Origin: Nitrobacter winogradskyi
Lineage (GTDB): Bacteria > Pseudomonadota > Alphaproteobacteria > Rhizobiales > Xanthobacteraceae
Length of the DNA stretch: 64,000 nt
Direction of reading: 5' to 3'
Assembly: GCF_006539545.1 (NCBI RefSeq)
Contig: NZ_BJNF01000002.1
Coordinates: forward strand, 124,001 to 188,000
The notes below the pieces were generated by a model. The model saw only the letters and a program-made list of their open reading frames with translations, searched no databases and was not told the DNA's origin. The position numbers were made by a program, and so were the translations under genes. Below, piece after piece: positions 59,535 through 64,000 of this stretch (the stretch's first letter is position 1; every line of letters begins with the position of its first letter).

Positions 59535-60014
59535 ATGGCCGTCACAGCACACGTCTACAACCACTACGCAAAGGAGATCGCAGCCGGCGCGATCGACCAG
59601 GAAAACCGGAAGCTGATGTTTCTGGATGCGGACGCAGCTACCCTGTTCAACGCCACACACACCTCCGTCGACCAGGTCGCCGGCGCGCTCGCCGGCGAGC
59701 CGGAGGAACGGGAACATGAAGTCTATGGCAACGGCTGGCCGCAGGGCGGTCCGGCTGTCGCCGAGATCGCCGCGACGACAATCAACACCAACGGGGCCGC
59801 CGTGTCGGGCGCTCAGACGGTTGAGGATGCGACCGGCGGGTCGATCGGGCCGGGCCGCTCGATCCTCGACTATGACGCGACCAGCGGAAAGCCGTTCGTG
59901 TTCTATGACCTCGGCCAGGACGAATATGCTGGCGATTCCACGCCGTTCAAGCTGACGTTCGACCTCGACGGCACGCCGGGGCGGATGATCGAGTTATTGG
60001 TCGTGGAAGAATAG
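59535..60014 (+). CDS. Tail structural protein (159 aa)
   Basis: ATG 59535 follows AAGGAGC. Rich in A, G, E; end FKLTFDLDGTPGRMIELLVVEE suggests a beta sandwich. Likely part of the tail fibre complex. Confidence 0.6.
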   Translation: MAVTAHVYNHYAKEIAAGAIDQENRKLMFLDADAATLFNATHTSVDQVAGALAGEPEEREHEVYGNGWPQGGPAVAEIAATTINTNGAAVSGAQTVEDATGGSIGPGRSILDYDATSGKPFVFYDLGQDEYAGDSTPFKLTFDLDGTPGRMIELLVVEE

Positions 60015-60016
60015 TC

Positions 60017-60610
60017 ATGCTCGGCTACGGCATCCTCGGCGAGCTGATCCCCGGCGACATCGCGGCGCCGGCGGTCAAGTCGATCTCACTGCCGAAGGTG
60101 ACGCTGCGGGTGACGGCCGCGATGCTCGGCATCCTCGCCGGCCGCAACATCAATCTGCCGAAGGTCGTGATCAGCTTCGCGCCTAAGAGCCCGACGGTGC
60201 TCGCCGGCCGGTCGATCTCGTTGCCGAAGGTGACGATAGCGCTCTCGCCGCGCCCGGTGGCGCCGGCCGCCGGCAAGCACATCGGCCTGCCGCCGATTCA
60301 CATGACTATCCGCCATGGCACGGTCCTCATCCGCGCCGGCAAGATCATCAATCTGGCGAATACGTTTGACCGGACCTACGCGCTGGGCGTGCCCGGCGAA
60401 ATCGTTCCGGGAGCCTTTGCGCTCGGCGACGGCGACCCAGTCACGGTCACCTATACACGGCCGGTGCAGCTACGCATGACCGCCGCGCAGCTTCGCCTTG
60501 CCGCGGGGAAAAATATCGGGCTGCCGCCGATCAGATTCACCCTCAGGAACGGACTGGTCGAAGCGGATGCTCGCGGCCGCCCCATCAGCGGCGACATCAT
60601 CGCGTCGTAA
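60017..60610 (+). CDS. Repeat-containing tail fibre protein
   Basis: 197 residues built from a repeated unit AGxxIxLPxVxixxxP: AGRNINLPKVVISF, AGRSISLPKVTIAL, AGKHIGLPPIHMTI, AGKNIGLPPIRFTL. Two related caps (GILGELIPGDIA and GVPGEIVPGAFALGDG) frame the sets. Such repeats usually make an elongated beta structure in a fibre shaft. Confidence 0.7.
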   Translation: MLGYGILGELIPGDIAAPAVKSISLPKVTLRVTAAMLGILAGRNINLPKVVISFAPKSPTVLAGRSISLPKVTIALSPRPVAPAAGKHIGLPPIHMTIRHGTVLIRAGKIINLANTFDRTYALGVPGEIVPGAFALGDGDPVTVTYTRPVQLRMTAAQLRLAAGKNIGLPPIRFTLRNGLVEADARGRPISGDIIAS

Positions 60611-60624
60611 AGGAGAAGCAAGCA

Positions 60625-61962
60625 GTGGTTAAACTGGTCGATAACGTCAAGTTCAACACCCCTTCAACGGGGTCAGGCGACCTCACTTTCGGGTCGGCGA
60701 TCGCCGGCTTCATCGCACCGGGAGATTCCGCGCTCGAGGACGGCGACACGGTGCGCTATCGCATCGTCGAGGTCATCGAAGGGGTTCTGTGCTTCGAACA
60801 GGGAACTGGAACAATCGCGGATTCCGTCGCCAAGCTGGAGCGGACTTCAGTTGACCAGTCCTATAACGGCAGCGCGCTCGGAATGAGCAAGCTTGATCTC
60901 GGTGGCACGGCAATCGTCGGCTTCACAGTGTCGGCCGCGGATATCGTGAATCCGGCGGACCCCGCAGCCCTCGACAATCTCGGCGGCACGACCGTTGGCA
61001 AGGCGCTGTTTACGGCGGCGAATGCTGCGGATGCGCGCGCGGTGACGGGCGTTATCTATCCACCGCAAGGGCGCTTGACGCTACAAAGCGGCGTGCCGGT
61101 TATGACAACGGCGCAGAGCAGCAAGACGACGCTCTATTACACACCGTATGTCGGTAATCAAATTCCGATTTACGATGGCACAAAAGCGGTGCCTACCAAT
61201 TTTTCAGAGCTTTCAACTACGACAACTGACACAACGCATAATCCTGCGGCGATCGGCGCAGGCGAGGTCCACGACTGGTTTGTATGGAACGATGGCGGGA
61301 CGCTGCGGCTCTGCCACGGGCCTGCTTGGTCAAATAGCACGACGCGTAGTGCTGGAACCGCGTTGACGAGAGTTAGCGCAGGAATTTTGGTCAACGCTGT
61401 AGCGATTACCAGCGGTCCCGGTTCTTTACAGGGAACATACGTAGGCACGACTACTGTCAATAGTATTTCGCAATTTAATTTTCTGCCGGGTACTTCTGCT
61501 TCCGGAGGCGGCTTTGGATACATAGGCCTCTGGAATGCCTACAATCGTCGGCCGGCGCATTTTTTTGTGCGAGATTCGACAACAAACTGGTCTTACACGA
61601 CCGCCGCGTGGCGCGCGGCAAACAACAGCACGGCAAACAGCATAGCTTTCGTCAGAGGGCTTGATGAAGACGGGGTTGAAGCACTCTATTCCCTTCTAGC
61701 TTTTGCGACATCCGGCGCGGCTCAAATAGGTATCGGCATCGGACTAGATGAGACGAATGCGATCGCAGCGAATGCGACGAGCTTCGTGTCGTATTACAGC
61801 CTTGGAGGAAACAATCAGGGGCCCGGTGTAGCTACTTATTCAGGGCATCCGGGGATAGGTTATCACTATCTTCAAGCCATTGAATACGGTGGAGCAAACG
61901 GAGCTTTTAATAGCAACACAACACTCCATAAAGGTGGGTTATCCGCGACACTTTGGTATTGA
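60625..61962 (+). CDS. Receptor-binding tail fibre or spike
   Basis: 445 residues from GTG 60625 after AAGGAG. The N-terminal 150 residues follow local composition; the rest is rich in S, T, N, G, Y and A+T (LQGTYVGTTTVNSISQF; NNQGPGVATYSGHPG), typical of an exchanged receptor-binding tip. Last rightward gene; its stop is 2 bp from the stop of the convergent methyltransferase. Confidence 0.75.
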   Translation: MVKLVDNVKFNTPSTGSGDLTFGSAIAGFIAPGDSALEDGDTVRYRIVEVIEGVLCFEQGTGTIADSVAKLERTSVDQSYNGSALGMSKLDLGGTAIVGFTVSAADIVNPADPAALDNLGGTTVGKALFTAANAADARAVTGVIYPPQGRLTLQSGVPVMTTAQSSKTTLYYTPYVGNQIPIYDGTKAVPTNFSELSTTTTDTTHNPAAIGAGEVHDWFVWNDGGTLRLCHGPAWSNSTTRSAGTALTRVSAGILVNAVAITSGPGSLQGTYVGTTTVNSISQFNFLPGTSASGGGFGYIGLWNAYNRRPAHFFVRDSTTNWSYTTAAWRAANNSTANSIAFVRGLDEDGVEALYSLLAFATSGAAQIGIGIGLDETNAIAANATSFVSYYSLGGNNQGPGVATYSGHPGIGYHYLQAIEYGGANGAFNSNTTLHKGGLSATLWY

Positions 61963-61964
61963 TC

Positions 61965-62684
61965 TCAACGAGGATAATCCACTTTCTCGAAATGGAACTT
62001 CTTTGAGTTGGTAACTACATCGATATATCCGGTCGCGAACTTGTCGCGCCAACAAAGAAATCCGTCATGCTTGTCGTAAGAAGCGTCAACTTCGTCAGAC
62101 GAGTAGTATTGAAGCGAACGCACATCAAGCACAGGCATTGTTCGTCTAATTCGGTTAGCCCAATGATTGGGGTCGGTGTATTGAATACAAAGAATAGCAG
62201 CGCTTCGGATTGCCTTCGCAATGAATTTATCTATGTCGGTCAGATAAGGGGTGACGCCCATTGCCAGAGCGACGTATGATTCAGGCAACGGTTTGTCATC
62301 CTGCAAATCTGCGTGAATATAGCTAACGTCTGCGTTAGGCGCGTTAGCTTCCACATTGCGACGCGTCGTGGCGAGGGACGACTCCGAAAAGTCGATAGCG
62401 TTGACGATCGCGCCTCTCTTTGCCGCTTCGACGACGAAAATGCCGGTCCCGCAACCTAAATCGGAGAACACAACGCCGGGTTCGATATTCTTGTCGAGGA
62501 ACGCGATCGTCCGACGATATCGCTCCTTCATCAACCGACGTTCGATGCGACCGATCGTGGAGTTGTAAATGGAGGTAAACCAGGCCGGGCGATCGAATGC
62601 CTCGTGGCCGTGGGAGATGTCGAGGTACTTGTCACCCCAACGATCGATGTTCTTGTCCCAGTAGTCTTGGAATTGTGCTGGCAT
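61965..62684 (-). CDS. Class I SAM-dependent methyltransferase, right-end cargo
   Basis: 239 residues from ATG 62684; the open frame upstream runs into the phage end and is not used. Motif I FSDLGCGTGIFVVEAAKRG, motif II INAIDFSESSL-like (VNAIDFSESS) and ADLQDDKPLPESY are clear. Substrate unknown; resemblance is to small-molecule or glycan methyltransferases rather than DNA ones. Opposite orientation, lower GC and terminal position mark it as a moron expressed in the lysogen. Confidence 0.8.
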   Translation of the reverse strand: MPAQFQDYWDKNIDRWGDKYLDISHGHEAFDRPAWFTSIYNSTIGRIERRLMKERYRRTIAFLDKNIEPGVVFSDLGCGTGIFVVEAAKRGAIVNAIDFSESSLATTRRNVEANAPNADVSYIHADLQDDKPLPESYVALAMGVTPYLTDIDKFIAKAIRSAAILCIQYTDPNHWANRIRRTMPVLDVRSLQYYSSDEVDASYDKHDGFLCWRDKFATGYIDVVTNSKKFHFEKVDYPR

Positions 62685-62792
62685 TTCCGCTCTCCGCCTC
62701 AAGGTTGCCGGTTGTGTAGCACACAACCCGGCAGTCCTTAAGGGGCTGGCGGAACTTCCGTTTCTAGGGCCGTTCAAGGCCGATTTAAGGGG

Positions 62793-62812
62793 GTGCCATT
62801 TGATCTTGCGCG
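62793..62812 (-). promoter_or_regulatory. Right-end transposase site R2
   Basis: GTGCCATTTGATCTTGCGCG, inverse of the L sites (CGCGCAAGATCAAATGGCAC). 22 bp from R1, so on the same face of the helix. Confidence 0.82.
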
Positions 62813-62814
62813 CG

Positions 62815-62834
62815 GTGCCATTTGAATTTGCGCG
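62815..62834 (-). promoter_or_regulatory. Right-end transposase site R1
   Basis: GTGCCATTTGAATTTGCGCG, 5 bp inside the right terminus exactly as L1 is at the left. Inverse reads CGCGCAAATTCAAATGGCAC. Confidence 0.85.
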
Positions 62835-62839
62835 CTACA

Positions 62840-62844
62840 ACACG
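62840..62844. repeat. Right target site duplication ACACG
   Basis: Exact copy of 22222-22226, immediately outside the right terminus ...GCGCTACA. Confidence 0.9.
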
Positions 62845-63117
62845 ATGCTTTCCGGCTTGCCTGGTCATTCTCCGCGTCCCCGGGTGATTGATGCAAGCCA
62901 TTGGCGGTGCATCTTTTGCGCGGAACCTGACGAAGGGGTCAGACGTTTCCCTCCTCAAATATGAGTGTGTTCGAAAGACGTGTGTTCGGGGCTCGACCCG
63001 AAAATGAACACCGGGCCGCGAGAAGGACGCGCGTTCCGATCGGAATAGTGGAGTCGCGGTTTCAGATTCGACGTTGCGTAAAAGCTCCAGTCGCGTGGAT
63101 CGCAGAGGAGAACCGGC
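62845..63117. other. Host intergenic sequence after the prophage
   Basis: 273 bp with no convincing gene, repeat or hairpin. Before insertion it continued directly from 22226. A leftward open frame covering it (62785-63312) spans the prophage end and so cannot be an original gene. Confidence 0.5.
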
Positions 63118-63270
63118 ATGACGACGGAAGAACGCCGTCAAACCGCGAAGACATCCATGGAGATCGGACAGGGCGAAGTTGAGCTCTCCGCTCTTCTGCT
63201 GTTGACCATTAGCACCGGGCTGGCTTCGCTGATCATTTGCCTGGTGTGGCTCGTATTCGTCCACCAGTGA
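63118..63270 (+). CDS. Small host membrane protein (50 aa)
   Basis: Strong ribosome site GAGGAG 6 bp before the ATG. A polar start (MTTEERRQTAKTSMEIGQ) is followed by one hydrophobic helix (ALLLLTISTGLASLIICLVW) to the end. Function unknown. Confidence 0.55.
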   Translation: MTTEERRQTAKTSMEIGQGEVELSALLLLTISTGLASLIICLVWLVFVHQ

Positions 63271-63368
63271 GTTCGACGTAAGACCTGTCTGACACGCGAG
63301 GGGCTCACCCACCTCGCTCGAAAACGCTATGGCGGCATCGGTTCCGCTTGAGGGGGTTCTGGATATTC

Positions 63369-64000
63369 ATGTGTGCGACGCGAACCGGCAAACCGGCACG
63401 CAAGCCGGCGGCGGGGCGCGCTGCCTCGCGCGCAAAGCTGACGCCATCAAGCACAAAAATGTCCTCCGCATCGAAGAAAACGGCGGCGTCCCCGGTTCCA
63501 GACAAGCCGCTCGCGCCGATATCGCAACCCAGGACCAGGAAGGCGAAGACGGAAGCAGCGACGAAGCGGAGCGCGACCGGCACATCGCCAGCTGGCAAGA
63601 CACGCGCCGCCGTTGCCGCGCGCAAGGCGACGATCGCCGCCACCACGCGATACGTGGATGACGCGCCCATTATTCTTGAGGAGCACGACGATGCGGCGAA
63701 GGCTGGATTGAGCCGGCAGCGCACGCGGGTGACAACCGTTCGGCGCAAGGATCAGCCGAGCCCGCGCATCAAGCGCACCGCGGTGGAGCGTGTCGACGAT
63801 CCGCCGCCGGCGACGGGCGCGGTTCTGATCGAGCGGGTAACGCGCGCGATCGAGCGCGAATTGTCCCTGATCGAGGTGATCGTCGGCGGCAGTCATTTGA
63901 AACCTCAGCAGCGCACGGAAGCCGAACGCCGCGCCCGCACGCTGGCCAGTCTCGCGCGCACGCTGGGGGAGGTGACGCGGCTGCGCGCCGGTCAGGAGAA
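63369..64000 (+). CDS. Basic protein leaving the window, possible GTA-type small terminase
   Basis: Open frame of 210 codons to the window end. The first 130 residues are basic and low in complexity (TGKPARKPAAGRAASRAKL), followed by VERVDDPPPATGAVLIERV, ELSLIEVIVGGSHLKPQQ and RARTLASLARTLGEVTRLR. The last part resembles proteins lying directly before the DNA-packaging gene of rhizobial gene transfer agents (recollection), but the next gene is outside the window. ATG 63369 chosen as the first start; a later one is possible. Confidence 0.5.
   Translation, partial: MCATRTGKPARKPAAGRAASRAKLTPSSTKMSSASKKTAASPVPDKPLAPISQPRTRKAKTEAATKRSATGTSPAGKTRAAVAARKATIAATTRYVDDAPIILEEHDDAAKAGLSRQRTRVTTVRRKDQPSPRIKRTAVERVDDPPPATGAVLIERVTRAIERELSLIEVIVGGSHLKPQQRTEAERRARTLASLARTLGEVTRLRAGQE

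Larger units (their letters stand above)
22227..62839. mobile_element. Mu-type transposable prophage, 40,613 bp, siphovirus tail
   Basis: Left end TGTGACGCGCAA and right end TTGCGCGCTACA are inverted with 2 mismatches in 12, begin TG and finish CA, and are flanked by ACACG duplications. Two 20-bp candidate transposase sites lie at each end in opposite orientation. Inside are MuA, MuB, Gam, GemA, Mor, gp25-gp30, gpI/Z, gpT, gp36, gpG and gp37 homologues. They are followed by a lambda-like tail set (tube, G/GT, tape measure, J), with no sheath or Mu baseplate genes. No gene of the core set looks broken, so the prophage may be active. Confidence 0.95.

Noticed and set aside
62785-63312. Leftward 175-codon ORF across the right prophage end
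   Set aside because: It spans the phage/host joint including the R1/R2 sites and target duplication, has no ribosome site, and overlaps the better small gene at 63118-63270.

Overview
The window looks like the chromosome of an alphaproteobacterium of the Bradyrhizobium/Nitrobacter/Rhodopseudomonas group. The evidence is a fliR-flhB pair followed by a CckA-type hybrid kinase, full CtrA boxes (TTAA-N7-TTAA), a Flp-type pilin, high GC, and several intergenic palindromic repeats typical of that group. The genus assignment is inference. The CtrA boxes, gene order and repeats are seen in the sequence.

Layout. 1-5444 is host backbone: the end of fliR, flhB, cckA, a dispersed repeat and a DUF2336 gene. 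About 5496-14361 is a decayed integrative element: a tyrosine integrase at its left edge, several small unknown genes, a frameshifted primase-helicase, a nuclease-like gene and small ORFs. It is bracketed by two near-identical CtrA boxes that may mark its attachment sites. 14435-22123 is host backbone again: a small protein, a lipoprotein, a DUF1254/DUF1214 pair, a class A penicillin-binding protein, a UPF0260 protein, an MFS efflux pump and a Flp pilin.

22227-62839 is a complete-looking Mu-type transposable prophage of 40,613 bp whose ends can be fixed to the base. It starts TGTGACGCGCAA, ends with the near-inverse TTGCGCGCTACA, is flanked by a perfect 5-bp target duplication (ACACG), and carries two candidate transposase sites at each end in inverted orientation. 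Gene order runs as follows. A leftward S24 repressor and D12-class adenine methylase face a rightward early operon of overlapping genes: ner-like, small genes, MuA, MuB, Gam, GemA/gp16, a GcrA-like regulator and a Mor-like activator. A lysis and packaging block follows (endolysin, Rz/Rz1, gp25-gp28 homologues, portal, gpF). Then come the head genes (protease with nested scaffold, gpT capsid), a tRNA-Met(CAT) and connector genes. The tail is of the long non-contractile type: tube protein, a G/GT chaperone pair with a GGGAAAC slippery site, tape measure, J-like hub and fibres. A leftward methyltransferase sits at the right end. Mu-type replication and head genes joined to a siphovirus tail make this a transposable siphophage, not a close relative of phage Mu itself.

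Regulation visible in the prophage includes a shared inverted repeat (CTGACA-CC-TGTCAG with 7-bp arms) ahead of the lysis operon and again ahead of the head operon, a hairpin that buries the ribosome binding site of the endolysin gene, repeats between repressor and ner, and a cluster of AAGTGGGAA repeats near the left end.

62845-64000 is host DNA again, with a small membrane protein and an open frame leaving the window that may start a gene-transfer-agent-like cluster (weak inference).
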